From the NCBI RefSeq assembly GCF_022884085.1, contig NZ_JAGGCS010000004.1, positions 52,599-116,598 of the forward strand: a stretch of DNA of 64,000 nucleotides. Direction: 5' to 3'. A program made the position numbers and the translations under genes. The notes beneath the pieces were generated by a model that saw only the letters and a program-made list of their open reading frames with translations, was not told the DNA's origin and made no database searches. Position 1 is the first letter of the stretch. The number at the start of each line of letters is the position of its first letter. Below, one piece after another: positions 54,159 through 63,633 of the stretch. The DNA comes from Paenirhizobium cremeum. Lineage in GTDB: Bacteria > Pseudomonadota > Alphaproteobacteria > Rhizobiales > Rhizobiaceae.

Positions 54159-55835
54159 ATGGCATGGTTTGCAGCAAGCAGTGACTCCAGCAACGTACGT
54201 GCCGCACTTTCCAAGTCCCAGGCAATGATCGAGTTCGATCTGGCCGGGACCATTCTCGATGCCAATGAGAATTTCTGCCAGTCGCTTGGCTATAGCCGGG
54301 AAGAAATCGTCGGCAAGCACCACAGGATCTTCTGCGACCCGGCTTATACGGAATCCCCTGAATACCGCGAATTCTGGGCAGGCTTGGCTGCAGGCAAGTT
54401 CGACGCCCGTGAGTACAAGCGTTTCGGCAAGGGCGGCCGGGAAATCTGGATTCAGGCCTCCTACAATCCCGTCTTTTCCGGCGGCAAGCCGTACAAAGTG
54501 GTCAAGATCGCGACCGACATCACAGAAGCGAAGAAGAGAAGCCTCGAGGACGCCGACAAGATTTCCGCCATCTCCCGCTCCCAGGCCGTGATCGAATTCA
54601 CCCCGGACGGCCGAATCCTAAAAGCCAACGAGAATTTCTGCAACGCTACGGGCTACAACCTTTCCGAAATCGTCGGCCGGCATCACAGCATGTTCTGCGA
54701 TCCGGCATATGCTGCCAGCGCCGAATACAAGACCTTCTGGACGCGACTCGCCGAGGGCCGCTTCATGGCCAATGAATTCGTCCGTTATGGCAAGGGCGGC
54801 AAGGAAGTCTGGATCCAGGCCTCCTACAATCCCATTCACGACCTGAACGGAAAGGTCTACAAGGTGGTGAAGTTCGCAACCGATGTCACACCGCGCATGA
54901 CCGCGATCGACGCCCTGGGCCGCGCTCTTAACGCCGTTGCAGACGGCGATCTCCTGCAAAGCCTCGACCAGCCTTTCGTCCCGACCATGGAAAAAGTACG
55001 TCAGGATTTCAACAGTGCCGTCGCCAAGCTGCGCAACGCCCTTCAGACGGTTGCCATCAATGCGGAAGGTATCGCATCTGCTTCCGCGGAAGTGCGCGAG
55101 GCCTCCGATGATCTGGCACGACGCACCGAGCGTCAGGCCGCCTCGCTAGAAGAAGCTGCTGCCGCGCTCGAGGAAATCACCACCACCGTTGCGGATGCGA
55201 CCCGCAGGGCAGACGAGGCAGGTCGCCTCGTCCGCGAGACGCGCCAAAGCGCCGAAACTTCGGGCGAGGTTGTCGAACAGGCTATCGACGCCATGAGCCG
55301 CATCGAAGAGTCGTCAAAGCAGATCACCAGCATCATTGGCGTCATCGACGAGATCGCGTTCCAGACCAATCTGCTGGCGCTCAATGCCGGCGTTGAGGCC
55401 GCCCGTGCAGGAGAGGCAGGAAAGGGTTTTGCCGTCGTCGCACAGGAAGTGCGGGAACTGGCGCAGCGCTCGGCTCAGGCGGCCAAGGAAATCAAGACGC
55501 TGATCCACACATCCGGCGAGCAGGTGAAGAACGGCGTTTCCTTGGTCGGCAGAACAGGAAAGGCGTTGCACGAGATATCCTCACGCGTCGGCGAGATAGA
55601 CCTCAACGTCACGGCAATCGTCGGCGCCTCCCGCGAACAGTCGGGCGCACTCACGGAAATCAGCCAGTCCGTCAACCACATGGATCAGGCGACCCAGAAG
55701 AATGCCGCCATGGTCGAGGAAACCACGGCCGCCAGCCACAACTTGGCCCGCGAGGCGGAAAGCCTCCACGATCTTCTCGGCAATTTCCGGATCGGCCGGC
55801 CCGGTGACAACAGACACTCACTCGTCGCGGCATAG
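54159..55835 (+). CDS. Soluble dual-PAS methyl-accepting chemotaxis protein, paralogue
   Basis: 558 aa, closely related to the receptor before cheW: two PAS domains with [11 protein letters not shown] and [11 protein letters not shown], no membrane segment, and the same signalling hairpin [21 protein letters not shown]. It ends SLVAA and lacks a SWEEF tail. It probably arose by duplication around cheW. The ATG at 54159 follows an AGGGGAAAGG box. Confidence 0.9.
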   Translation: MAWFAASSDSSNVRAALSKSQAMIEFDLAGTILDANENFCQSLGYSREEIVGKHHRIFCDPAYTESPEYREFWAGLAAGKFDAREYKRFGKGGREIWIQASYNPVFSGGKPYKVVKIATDITEAKKRSLEDADKISAISRSQAVIEFTPDGRILKANENFCNATGYNLSEIVGRHHSMFCDPAYAASAEYKTFWTRLAEGRFMANEFVRYGKGGKEVWIQASYNPIHDLNGKVYKVVKFATDVTPRMTAIDALGRALNAVADGDLLQSLDQPFVPTMEKVRQDFNSAVAKLRNALQTVAINAEGIASASAEVREASDDLARRTERQAASLEEAAAALEEITTTVADATRRADEAGRLVRETRQSAETSGEVVEQAIDAMSRIEESSKQITSIIGVIDEIAFQTNLLALNAGVEAARAGEAGKGFAVVAQEVRELAQRSAQAAKEIKTLIHTSGEQVKNGVSLVGRTGKALHEISSRVGEIDLNVTAIVGASREQSGALTEISQSVNHMDQATQKNAAMVEETTAASHNLAREAESLHDLLGNFRIGRPGDNRHSLVAA

Positions 55836-55858
55836 GTAAAGCGTATCGGCGACACAAT

Positions 55859-55896
55859 AAGGCAGAGGCAAAACGATGTCTTGTCTCTGCCTTTTT
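55859..55896 (+). terminator. Strong terminator after the second chemoreceptor
   Basis: AAGGCAGAGGCAA (55859-55871) and TTGTCTCTGCCTT (55881-55893) form a 13-bp stem with one G-T pair, then TTT. Confidence 0.88.
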
Positions 55897-55986
55897 AGTT
55901 TTGGAAATCACGCCCCGGCAAATGGTGCGAAGGCCGTCCGGCGGAGCGGATCAACCGCCCTCGAAAGACAGGAACAGACGAGCCGT

Positions 55987-56217
55987 TTACGCCGCTACCG
56001 GCCGTTTGACTGCCTTGGAAGCCTCGATCACCAGCGGCAGCAGTCCCTCGCCGCCATGATCGATATGTTCAAACAGCTGGCGACGCATGCGCGGCTCCCA
56101 GAACCGGTTGATGTGGTTCGCAACTCCTTCCACCCGCACGCCTTCCGGCTGGGAGAGGAAGAAGGTGGCGATCTGGTTCGCCATACGAACGAGTTTTTCC
56201 GAGGTATCATGCGACAT
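55987..56217 (-). CDS. fdsD: Formate dehydrogenase delta subunit
   Basis: 76 aa from the ATG at 56217 (MSHDTSEKLVRMANQIATFF), with the conserved VANHINRFWEPRMRRQLFEHI. FdsD is a small subunit of soluble NAD-linked molybdenum formate dehydrogenase, needed for activity or assembly. Its start overlaps the fdhD stop by 11 bp. Confidence 0.88.
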   Translation of the reverse strand: MSHDTSEKLVRMANQIATFFLSQPEGVRVEGVANHINRFWEPRMRRQLFEHIDHGGEGLLPLVIEASKAVKRPVAA

Positions 56218-57034
56218 TGCTGGCAACTCCGGCGACGATGCGTTCTGGTCCGGTGAAAACTTCAAAATCCTGGCCGCGCGCAATTCCGATCATGGTCATG
56301 CCCGCCTCCTCCGCCGTGCGGATGGCAAGTGCGGTCGGCGCCGAAATGGCAACAAGCACCGACGCGCCAAGGATCGCGGCCTTTTGCACCATCTCCACGG
56401 AAAGTCGGCTTGTGACGACCACGGCGCCCTCTTCCCCCTTTCGGCCCGCACGCAGCACCGCTCCGATGAGCTTGTCCAGCGCATTGTGGCGGCCGACATC
56501 CTCACGCAGCGCAATCAGACCTTCGCCGGGTACGAAGAAACCGGCTCCGTGTACGGCATGGGTTTCGCGATTGAGCAACTGCGCGCGACCAAGCGCTGTC
56601 ATGGCCTCCTCGATATCCGAAGGCGTTAACCCGAAGCCCGCGGCAGCCACACGCGGCACGGGACGGCTCGCCTGCTCGATCGATTCGATACCGCAAAGAC
56701 CGCATCCGACCGGGCCTGCCATTCGCCGCCGGCGCGCCGTCAACGCTTCCGCCGTCACGTCCCGCAATGTCACCTGAACATCGATCCCCGCCCCGGCTTC
56801 GATCGGTTCGACGGCGATGATGTCATCCGGCGAAACGATAATTCCTTCCGCCAGCGAAAACCCGAAGGCGAAATCCTCAAGATCCGCAGGCGTCGCCATC
56901 ATGACCGCATGGGTGGAACCGCCATAAGAAAAAGCGATAGGCATCTCTTCCGGCACGACGCGCGAGCCGGAACGGACGACACCATTGCGACTGGCGATTT
57001 CCGGAACCGTCGCGGTGGTCTTCAATGCGCTCAC
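56207..57034 (-). CDS. fdhD: Formate dehydrogenase sulfurtransferase FdhD
   Basis: About 275 aa from a GTG at 57034 preceded by GGGGAG; the frame open to 57124 would overlap fdsA. The CxxC loop CGLCG, the LREDVGRHNALDKLIG motif and TSRLSVEMVQKAA define FdhD. It transfers sulfur from a desulfurase to the Mo-bis-MGD cofactor so that FdsA becomes active. Confidence 0.92.
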   Translation of the reverse strand: MSALKTTATVPEIASRNGVVRSGSRVVPEEMPIAFSYGGSTHAVMMATPADLEDFAFGFSLAEGIIVSPDDIIAVEPIEAGAGIDVQVTLRDVTAEALTARRRRMAGPVGCGLCGIESIEQASRPVPRVAAAGFGLTPSDIEEAMTALGRAQLLNRETHAVHGAGFFVPGEGLIALREDVGRHNALDKLIGAVLRAGRKGEEGAVVVTSRLSVEMVQKAAILGASVLVAISAPTALAIRTAEEAGMTMIGIARGQDFEVFTGPERIVAGVASNVA

Positions 57035-57065
57035 GGATCGGCTCCCCTGCCCTGCGGAATGCTTC

Positions 57066-59948
57066 TCACTCGGCCGCCTCCAGCTTGCCGGCGATGCGCC
57101 GCGAACGGCGCGACAGCTCTTCATAATCCTGCTGCCATTCCGTCGGACCGTTGGACGGCGACACCTGCACCGCCGTCACCTTGTATTCCGGACAGTTGGT
57201 CGCCCAGTCGGAATAATCCGTGGTGATGACATTCGCCTGCGTGTCCGGATGGTGGAAGGTGGTGTAGACCACGCCCGGAGCCACGCGCTCGGTAATCAGC
57301 GCACGAAGCGTTGTATCGCCGGAACGGCTGGCAAGCTTGACCCAGTCGCCGTCCTTGATGCCCCGCTGCTCGGCGTCGTGCGGATGGATTTCCAGCCGGT
57401 CCTCCGCGTGCCAGGTGACATTGTCTGTCCTGCGGGTCTGCGCCCCGACATTGTACTGCGACAGGATACGGCCGGTCGTCAGAAGCAACGGGAAACGCGG
57501 CCCGGTCCGTTCGTCGGTCGCGACATATTCGGTCCGGATGAACTTGCCCTTGCCGCGCACGAAGCCGTCGACATGCATGATCGGCGAACCTTCGGGGAAC
57601 TTCTCGTTGCACGGCCACTGAACGGAGCCGACCTTCTCCAGATAGTCGTAGGAAACGCTGGCGAAGCTCGGCGTCGTCGCGGCGATCTCGTCCATGATTT
57701 CGGACGGATGCTTGTAGTTCCAGTTGAGACCCATGGCCTGGGCGAGCTTCTGGGTGATCTCCCAGTCGCCATAGCCGTTCTTCGGCGTCATCACCTTGCG
57801 CACGCGGTTGATACGCCGCTCGGCATTGGTGAAGGTGCCGTCCTTTTCGAGGAAGGTCGAGCCCGGGAGGAAGACATGGGCATAATTGGCCGTCTCGTTG
57901 AGGAAAAGATCCTGCACCACCACGCACTCCATCGCGGCAAGCCCGGCAGAGACATGCTTGGTATCCGGATCTGACTGGAGGATATCTTCACCTTGGATAT
58001 AGATACCCTTGAAAGTGCCGTCGACGGCTGCGTCCAGCATATTCGGAATGCGCAGGCCCGGCTCATTGTCGAGCTTGACGCCCCAGAGTTTTTCGAAGGT
58101 CTCCCGCGTCGCATCGTCGGAGATGTGGCGATAACCCGGAAGCTCGTGCGGGAAGGAACCCATGTCACAGGAACCCTGCACGTTGTTCTGACCGCGCAGC
58201 GGATTAACGCCGACACCCGGCCGGCCGATATTGCCGGTCGCCATCGCAAGATTGGCGATCGCCATGACCGTGGTGGAACCCTGACTGTGCTCGGTCACGC
58301 CCAGGCCGTAATAGATGGCGCCATTGCCGCCGGTAGCAAAGAGCCTTGCGGCGCCACGCACGAGATCGGCCGGAACGCCGGTAAATTGCTCGATCTCTTC
58401 GGGGCTGTGCTGCGGCTCGGCGACAAACGCCGCCCAGTCCTCGAATTCCGACCAGTCGCAACGCTCACGAATGAACGTCTCGTCGCACAGGCCTTCCGTG
58501 ACGATGACGTGGGCGAGCGCCGTCATCACCGCAACATTGGTGCCGGGCTTCAGCGGCAGATGGTAGGTAGCCTCGACATGCGGGCTGCGCACGATATCCG
58601 TGCGGCGCGGATCAACGACAATCAGCTTGGCGCCTTGGCGCAACCGCTTCTTCAGCCGCGAACCGAATACCGGATGGCCGTCCGTAGGATTGGCACCGAT
58701 GACCATGACGACATCGGAATGCTCGACGGAATCGAAATCCTGCGTACCGGCCGAGGTGCCGAAAGCCTGACCGAGACCGTAACCCGTCGGCGAATGGCAG
58801 ACGCGGGCGCAGGTATCGACATTGTTGTTGCCGAAGCCGGCGCGGATCAGCTTCTGGACGAGGAAGGTCTCTTCATTGGTGCAACGAGACGAGGTGATGC
58901 CGCCGATCGAATCCTTTCCATACTGATACTGGATGCGGCGGAATTCGCTCGCCACATGGGCATAGGCCTCTTCCCAGGTGACCTCGCGCCAGGGGTCGCT
59001 GATCTTTTCACGGATCATCGGATTGAGGATGCGATCCTTGTGGCTGGCATAGCCATAGGCGAAACGGCCCTTGACGCAGGAATGGCCGCGATTGGCCTTG
59101 CCGTCCTTCCACGGTACCATGCGCACCAGTTCCTCACCGCGCATTTCGGCCTTGAACGAGCAGCCGACACCGCAATAGGCACAAGTGGTGACCGCCGAAT
59201 GCTCCGGCTGGCCGATGGCGATCACCGATTTTTCCGTCAGCGTGGCGGTCGGGCAGGCCTGCACGCAGGCGCCGCAGGAGACGCATTCGGAATCGAGGAA
59301 ATGCTCGTGCATGCCCGGCGATACGCGACTATCGAAGCCGCGGCCCTCGATTGTCAGGGCAAACGTGCCCTGCACTTCCTCGCAAGCACGCACACACCGC
59401 GAGCAGACGATGCATTTCGACGGATCGTAAGTGAAATAGGGGTTCGATTCATCCTTCGCCATCCAGCGCGCATTCACCTCGCCGAAGCCGTCGCGCGCCT
59501 TGACGTGATTGTCGCCATCATAACCATAGCGCACGTCGCGAAGGCCAACGGCGCCTGCCATGTCCTGCAATTCGCAATCGCCGTTGGCGGCGCAGGTCAG
59601 ACAGTCGAGCGGATGATCGGAGATATAGAGTTCCATCACCCCCTTGCGGATCTGCTTCAGGCGATCCGTCTGCGTATGCACGACCATTCCCGGCGCGCAG
59701 GGCGTGGTGCAGGAGGCCGGGGTGCCGTTACGCCCCTCGACCTCGACGAGACAGAGGCGGCACGAGCCGAAGGCTTCGACCATATCGGTAGCGCAGAGTT
59801 TCGGCACCTGGATGCCCGCCTCCATGGAGGCGCGCATGATCGAAGTGCCCGCAGCCACCGTCACCTGCCGGCCGTCGATCGTCAGCGTCACCGTCTCTGT
59901 GGATTTCGATGCTGGCGTGCCGTAGTCGATTTCATGAATGAGAGACAT
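57066..59948 (-). CDS. fdsA: NAD-dependent molybdenum formate dehydrogenase alpha subunit
   Basis: 960 aa from the ATG at 59948. N-terminal NuoG-like 2Fe-2S (C52, C63, C66, C80) and 4Fe-4S clusters, two ferredoxin-type clusters (CIVCSRCVRAC, CVSCGACVQACP), the CAYCGVGC cluster, then the Mo-bis-MGD domain with the catalytic Cys384 in CARVCHSPTGYG (Cys, not Sec). It oxidises formate to CO2. Part of fdsGBA-fdhD-fdsD. Confidence 0.96.
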   Translation of the reverse strand: MSLIHEIDYGTPASKSTETVTLTIDGRQVTVAAGTSIMRASMEAGIQVPKLCATDMVEAFGSCRLCLVEVEGRNGTPASCTTPCAPGMVVHTQTDRLKQIRKGVMELYISDHPLDCLTCAANGDCELQDMAGAVGLRDVRYGYDGDNHVKARDGFGEVNARWMAKDESNPYFTYDPSKCIVCSRCVRACEEVQGTFALTIEGRGFDSRVSPGMHEHFLDSECVSCGACVQACPTATLTEKSVIAIGQPEHSAVTTCAYCGVGCSFKAEMRGEELVRMVPWKDGKANRGHSCVKGRFAYGYASHKDRILNPMIREKISDPWREVTWEEAYAHVASEFRRIQYQYGKDSIGGITSSRCTNEETFLVQKLIRAGFGNNNVDTCARVCHSPTGYGLGQAFGTSAGTQDFDSVEHSDVVMVIGANPTDGHPVFGSRLKKRLRQGAKLIVVDPRRTDIVRSPHVEATYHLPLKPGTNVAVMTALAHVIVTEGLCDETFIRERCDWSEFEDWAAFVAEPQHSPEEIEQFTGVPADLVRGAARLFATGGNGAIYYGLGVTEHSQGSTTVMAIANLAMATGNIGRPGVGVNPLRGQNNVQGSCDMGSFPHELPGYRHISDDATRETFEKLWGVKLDNEPGLRIPNMLDAAVDGTFKGIYIQGEDILQSDPDTKHVSAGLAAMECVVVQDLFLNETANYAHVFLPGSTFLEKDGTFTNAERRINRVRKVMTPKNGYGDWEITQKLAQAMGLNWNYKHPSEIMDEIAATTPSFASVSYDYLEKVGSVQWPCNEKFPEGSPIMHVDGFVRGKGKFIRTEYVATDERTGPRFPLLLTTGRILSQYNVGAQTRRTDNVTWHAEDRLEIHPHDAEQRGIKDGDWVKLASRSGDTTLRALITERVAPGVVYTTFHHPDTQANVITTDYSDWATNCPEYKVTAVQVSPSNGPTEWQQDYEELSRRSRRIAGKLEAAE

Positions 59949-59952
59949 GGCT

Positions 59953-61509
59953 TTACTCCGCTGCTTCAACGAGTGGGGTTGGCGCGAAATCCTCGGGGAA
60001 ATGCGTCATGGCGCTCATCACCGGATAGGGCGTAAATCCGCCGAGCGCACAGAGTGAACCGAATTTCATCGTGTTACAAAGATCGGCGAGCAGCGCCCTG
60101 TTCTTCTCGGGCTCGATGCCGCGCGCAATCCTGTCCACCGTCTCGACGCCACGGGTCGAACCGATGCGGCACGGCGTGCATTTTCCGCAGCTTTCGACCG
60201 CGCAGAACTCCATGGCGAACCGCGCCTGCTTCATCATGTCCGCCGTGTCGTCGAACACCACGATACCCGCATGACCGATCAGGCCGTCTTTCGCCGCGAA
60301 AGCCTCATAGTCGAAGATCGTATCGAACAGGGAGGGCGGGAAATAGGCGCCCAGAGGCCCGCCGACCTGCACCGCCTTCACCGGACGACCGTTCGCCGTA
60401 CCGCCGCCGATGTCATAGACAAGTTCGCCAAGCGTCAGACCGAAAGCCGTTTCATAGAGACCGCCATGCTTGACATTGCCGGCTAGCTGGATCGGGATCG
60501 TGCCGTGCGAGCGGCCGACGCCGTAGTCGCGATAGAAGGCGGCGCCCCGGTCCATGATGACCGGCACCGAGGCCAGCGATATGACGTTGTTGACGACCGT
60601 GGGACAACCGAACAGTCCCTGCAGCGCCGGCAGCGGCGGCTTGGCCCGAACGATGCCGCGCTTGCCCTCAAGCGAGTTGAGCAGCGACGTCTCTTCGCCG
60701 CAGACATAGGCGCCCGCGCCCATGCGCACTTCCATATCGAAAGCGTGGCCCGATCCCATGACCGAAGGACCGAGGATTCCGGCTTCCCGCGCGATCTCGA
60801 TTGCCGCAGTCATCATGCGGATCGCATGCGGATATTCCGAACGGGTATAGACATAGCCCTTGGTCGCTCCGGTCGCGAGGCCGGCAATGGCCATACCCTC
60901 GATTAGAACGAACGGATCGCCCTCCATAATCATCCGGTCGGAAAATGTGCCGCTGTCGCCCTCATCCGCATTGCAGACGATGTACTTGCGATCGCCCGGC
61001 GCATCGAGAACCGTCTTCCACTTGATGCCGGTCGGGAAACCCGCACCGCCACGGCCACGCAGGCCGCTGTCGGTCACCTGCTTGACGATATCAGCAGGCG
61101 CCATGGCAATCGCCTTTTCCAGCCCTTTCAGGCCCTGATAGCGACGGTAATCCTCCAGTGAAAGCGGATCGGTCACGCCGCAGCGCGAAAAAGTAAGGCG
61201 TGTCTGGCGCGCAAGAAAGGGAATATCCCTGGTCTGCCCCTGGAAGAGCGGGTGAACGCCGCCCTCAAGGAAATTCGCATCGAAGAGGCCGGGCACGTCC
61301 GCGGCTCTGACAGGGCCGTAGGCGATCCTGTGATGATCGACACGGACCTCGACAAGCGGTTCCAGCCATAGAAGACCGCGCGAACCGTTGCGCACCACAT
61401 GCACATCGAGACTGCGTGTCTTTGCCTCGCGTTCGATCGCGGCGGCAACCTTGTCGGCACCGACGGCAAGTGCGGCAGAATCTCCGGGAACGAAAACGGT
61501 CACGGTCAT
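59953..61509 (-). CDS. fdsB: Formate dehydrogenase beta subunit (NuoF-like)
   Basis: 518 aa. An N-terminal thioredoxin-like part, the FMN/NAD site GLRGRGGAGFPTGIKW with CNADEGDSGTFSDR, and the 4Fe-4S motif CGKCTPCRIGSTRG identify it. It passes electrons from FdsA clusters to NAD+. ATGA overlap with fdsG; four bases before fdsA. Confidence 0.95.
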   Translation of the reverse strand: MTVTVFVPGDSAALAVGADKVAAAIEREAKTRSLDVHVVRNGSRGLLWLEPLVEVRVDHHRIAYGPVRAADVPGLFDANFLEGGVHPLFQGQTRDIPFLARQTRLTFSRCGVTDPLSLEDYRRYQGLKGLEKAIAMAPADIVKQVTDSGLRGRGGAGFPTGIKWKTVLDAPGDRKYIVCNADEGDSGTFSDRMIMEGDPFVLIEGMAIAGLATGATKGYVYTRSEYPHAIRMMTAAIEIAREAGILGPSVMGSGHAFDMEVRMGAGAYVCGEETSLLNSLEGKRGIVRAKPPLPALQGLFGCPTVVNNVISLASVPVIMDRGAAFYRDYGVGRSHGTIPIQLAGNVKHGGLYETAFGLTLGELVYDIGGGTANGRPVKAVQVGGPLGAYFPPSLFDTIFDYEAFAAKDGLIGHAGIVVFDDTADMMKQARFAMEFCAVESCGKCTPCRIGSTRGVETVDRIARGIEPEKNRALLADLCNTMKFGSLCALGGFTPYPVMSAMTHFPEDFAPTPLVEAAE

Positions 61510-61985
61510 CGGCGTGCCTCCGCAACAAGTTCGCCAAGACAGTCTTCATCGAGACGCCCACGCAACTCGCCGTCCAGCATGGCGCTGGGCGCGCAGGCGC
61601 AGAGCCCGAGACAGAAGACCGGCTCGAGCGTCACGGCCCCGTCGGATGTGGTCTCGTGAAAGTCGATACCTAGAAGCGATTTGACCCGCTCGGCCAGTCC
61701 ATCTCCGCCCATCGACTGACAGGCTTCGGCGCGACAGAGCTTCAGCACATGGCGACCGGCAGGGTGGGAGCGGAAATCATGATAGAAAGAAACGACGCCA
61801 TGCACCTCCGCGCGGGAGAGATTGAGCGCCTGCGCGATCAACGGCTTGGCCTCTTCCGGCACGTAGCCGAACGTATCCTGTACGGCATGCAGGATCGGCA
61901 GCAGCGGGCCTTCCGTGCCCCGAAACTCGGAAATGATCGCAGACGTGCGAGACAGAACATCATCCGAAGACGATCTCACATTCAT
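61506..61985 (-). CDS. fdsG: Formate dehydrogenase gamma subunit (NuoE-like)
   Basis: 159 aa from the ATG at 61985 with GGGAGG upstream; the frame open to 62072 is not needed. The 2Fe-2S cysteines lie in LCRAEACQSMGG and CLGLCACAPSAML. It pairs with FdsB as in complex I. First gene of the operon. Confidence 0.93.
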   Translation of the reverse strand: MNVRSSSDDVLSRTSAIISEFRGTEGPLLPILHAVQDTFGYVPEEAKPLIAQALNLSRAEVHGVVSFYHDFRSHPAGRHVLKLCRAEACQSMGGDGLAERVKSLLGIDFHETTSDGAVTLEPVFCLGLCACAPSAMLDGELRGRLDEDCLGELVAEARR

Positions 61986-62161
61986 GTTCAGCCCTCCCAA
62001 ACCGACACGAACATCACCAGCAGGCTGACTTTCGAAACCGGGCGCCGTCGTCGGATAAACTGGTCGTAACATTGACGAAGACCGGAACTTGTCATTCCCA
62101 GCCGACCTTTACGGAGAATGAGCCTCCCCACCCGGCATGGTCAATAAAGCAGTCGTGTGGA

Positions 62162-62182
62162 TTGATAGAAAAAATCTATCAA
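62162..62182. promoter_or_regulatory. LysR-type operator upstream of fdsG
   Basis: TTGATAGA and TCTATCAA form a perfect palindrome around AAAAA; the inner TAG-N7-CTA gives the T-N11-A pattern of LysR-family boxes. It overlaps the lysR stop codon and lies about 180 bp upstream of fdsG, so the neighbouring LysR regulator is the likely binder. Confidence 0.55.
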
Positions 62183-63072
62183 AACGCCTGCGCATTCGCC
62201 AGCCGGCCGGCTTCGTGGAGCAGCGCCGACACAAGCGGCGTGAAGGGTTCACGATACTGCGCAACCAGACCGACGGAGTGCTCAGCCTCCGGCTCGCCTA
62301 TCGGGATCATCCGGATCTCCTCTGAAAAGCCAAAGGATTCCGCAACGTTGCGTGGCATGATGGAAGCCCAGCGACCCGTGCGGATATGGGAGAACAGCAC
62401 TATCATCGAATTGGATTCGAGCGTCGGATGCGGCGTGACGCCAGCCTCTGCCATATGCTGGTTGATGATACGCCTGTTCTGCATGTCTGCGGTCAATAGG
62501 CAAAGTCGAAGATCGGCCATATCCCGCCACGTCACTTTTTCGCGATCCGACAGGGGCGTTCCCGCCGCCGTAATCAGGTGATAGCGCTCGGAATAAAGCG
62601 GCACCATGCTAACCCGCCCAAGGGGTTCGTTGTCGAGATAGGTGATGCCGGCGTCGATCTCGAGATTTTCAAGGAGGCTGAGAACCTGGAGCGAGGTGCG
62701 CGACAGGATGGAAAAGGTCACGTCTGGATGCTTGGCCTGGAAGGGCTCCGTGATGCGCGGCACCATCGAAAGCGCGGTGGGAACGACGGCGATGCGGATA
62801 TGACCGGCAAGACCCCGGCGCGCAGCGCGCATTTCCTCCCGCATGGTGCGCGCATCGCCGACGATGCGCCGCGCCCATTCCAGAACCCGCTGCCCTTCCG
62901 GGGTGAGCCCCTGATAGCGGGAACCACGCTGCACCAGCATGACGCCAAGCTGGTCCTCCAACTGCCTGATCGCGGCCGAGAGGGTCGGCTGGGTAATGCC
63001 GCATTCCTCGGCCGCCCGGCCGAAATGTTCCGCCCTTGCGAGCGCGATGAAGAATTCAAGCTTGTCGATCAA
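62179..63072 (-). CDS. LysR-family regulator of formate dehydrogenase
   Basis: 297 aa from a TTG preceded by GGGAGGG. HTH: FIALARAEHFGRAAEECGITQPTLSAAIRQLE. A substrate-binding domain follows (about 90-297). It lies directly upstream of fdsG on the same strand, the usual place of FdsR-like regulators that respond to formate. That ligand is inferred. Confidence 0.88.
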   Translation of the reverse strand: MIDKLEFFIALARAEHFGRAAEECGITQPTLSAAIRQLEDQLGVMLVQRGSRYQGLTPEGQRVLEWARRIVGDARTMREEMRAARRGLAGHIRIAVVPTALSMVPRITEPFQAKHPDVTFSILSRTSLQVLSLLENLEIDAGITYLDNEPLGRVSMVPLYSERYHLITAAGTPLSDREKVTWRDMADLRLCLLTADMQNRRIINQHMAEAGVTPHPTLESNSMIVLFSHIRTGRWASIMPRNVAESFGFSEEIRMIPIGEPEAEHSVGLVAQYREPFTPLVSALLHEAGRLANAQAF

Positions 63073-63131
63073 CGCCGCCCTCCCGTGCGTGCATCGTCGG
63101 GAGGAAGAAGTTCGCTACAACGTTGCAGCTT

Positions 63132-63506
63132 TCAGGCATCCTCGCGCGCATCATCGGCAGCATGCGCCTTTTCGCCCGGCTCGCAATACATCTTGTAGAG
63201 CACAGACACGAGTTCGTTGAGTGCCGGATCGGCGATGCGATAATAGATCATTCGCCCATCGCGCCGGGTGCGTACGAGATGTTCTCCGCGCAGGCGCGCA
63301 AGCTGCTGGGAAACGACGGCCTGCTGCAGTCCGAGAATGGCTTCGATTTCGCCCACCGTTTTCTCGCCCCGGCTGAGAATGCACAGCATCAGCAAACGGG
63401 TCTCATGCGACAATGCCTTCAGCAACGCGCTGGCCGCCCGAGCTTTCGACATAAAATCGTCGAGCTGGTCCAGTTTCAAATCAGGACTGAACGTCGGAAC
63501 ACTCAT
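63132..63506 (-). CDS. ArsR/SmtB-family regulator with BigR/SqrR-like cysteines
   Basis: 124 aa from the ATG at 63506 (MSVPTFSPDLKL). HTH: TVGEIEAILGLQQAVVSQQLARLR. Cysteines occur at residues 42 (LLMLCIL) and 108 (YKMYCEP), the spacing of persulfide-sensing BigR/SqrR proteins. NolR-like regulators are the alternative. A near-perfect palindrome 35 bp upstream of the ATG (63541-63558) looks like its own operator. Confidence 0.82.
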   Translation of the reverse strand: MSVPTFSPDLKLDQLDDFMSKARAASALLKALSHETRLLMLCILSRGEKTVGEIEAILGLQQAVVSQQLARLRGEHLVRTRRDGRMIYYRIADPALNELVSVLYKMYCEPGEKAHAADDAREDA

Positions 63507-63540
63507 CAAACCATCCGGGCGCGAGGGTAAGCATCGCTCG

Positions 63541-63558
63541 TGCGATATATATAACGCA
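63541..63558. promoter_or_regulatory. Candidate ArsR-family operator
   Basis: TGCGATATATATAACGCA is an 18-bp palindrome with one mismatched pair, 35 bp upstream of the regulator's ATG and upstream of the end of the dehydrogenase gene. Autoregulation is inferred. Confidence 0.5.
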
Positions 63559-63633
63559 ATGCAGCGAAACCCCAAATAGACGACTGTCACTCTCAGGAAA
63601 AGAGCCCGCCCAACCCACAGAAATTGACGAAAA

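Noticed and set aside
57993..60035. 680-codon plus-strand frame opposite fdsA
   Set aside because: It is antisense to the well-supported formate dehydrogenase alpha subunit and shows no family motifs.
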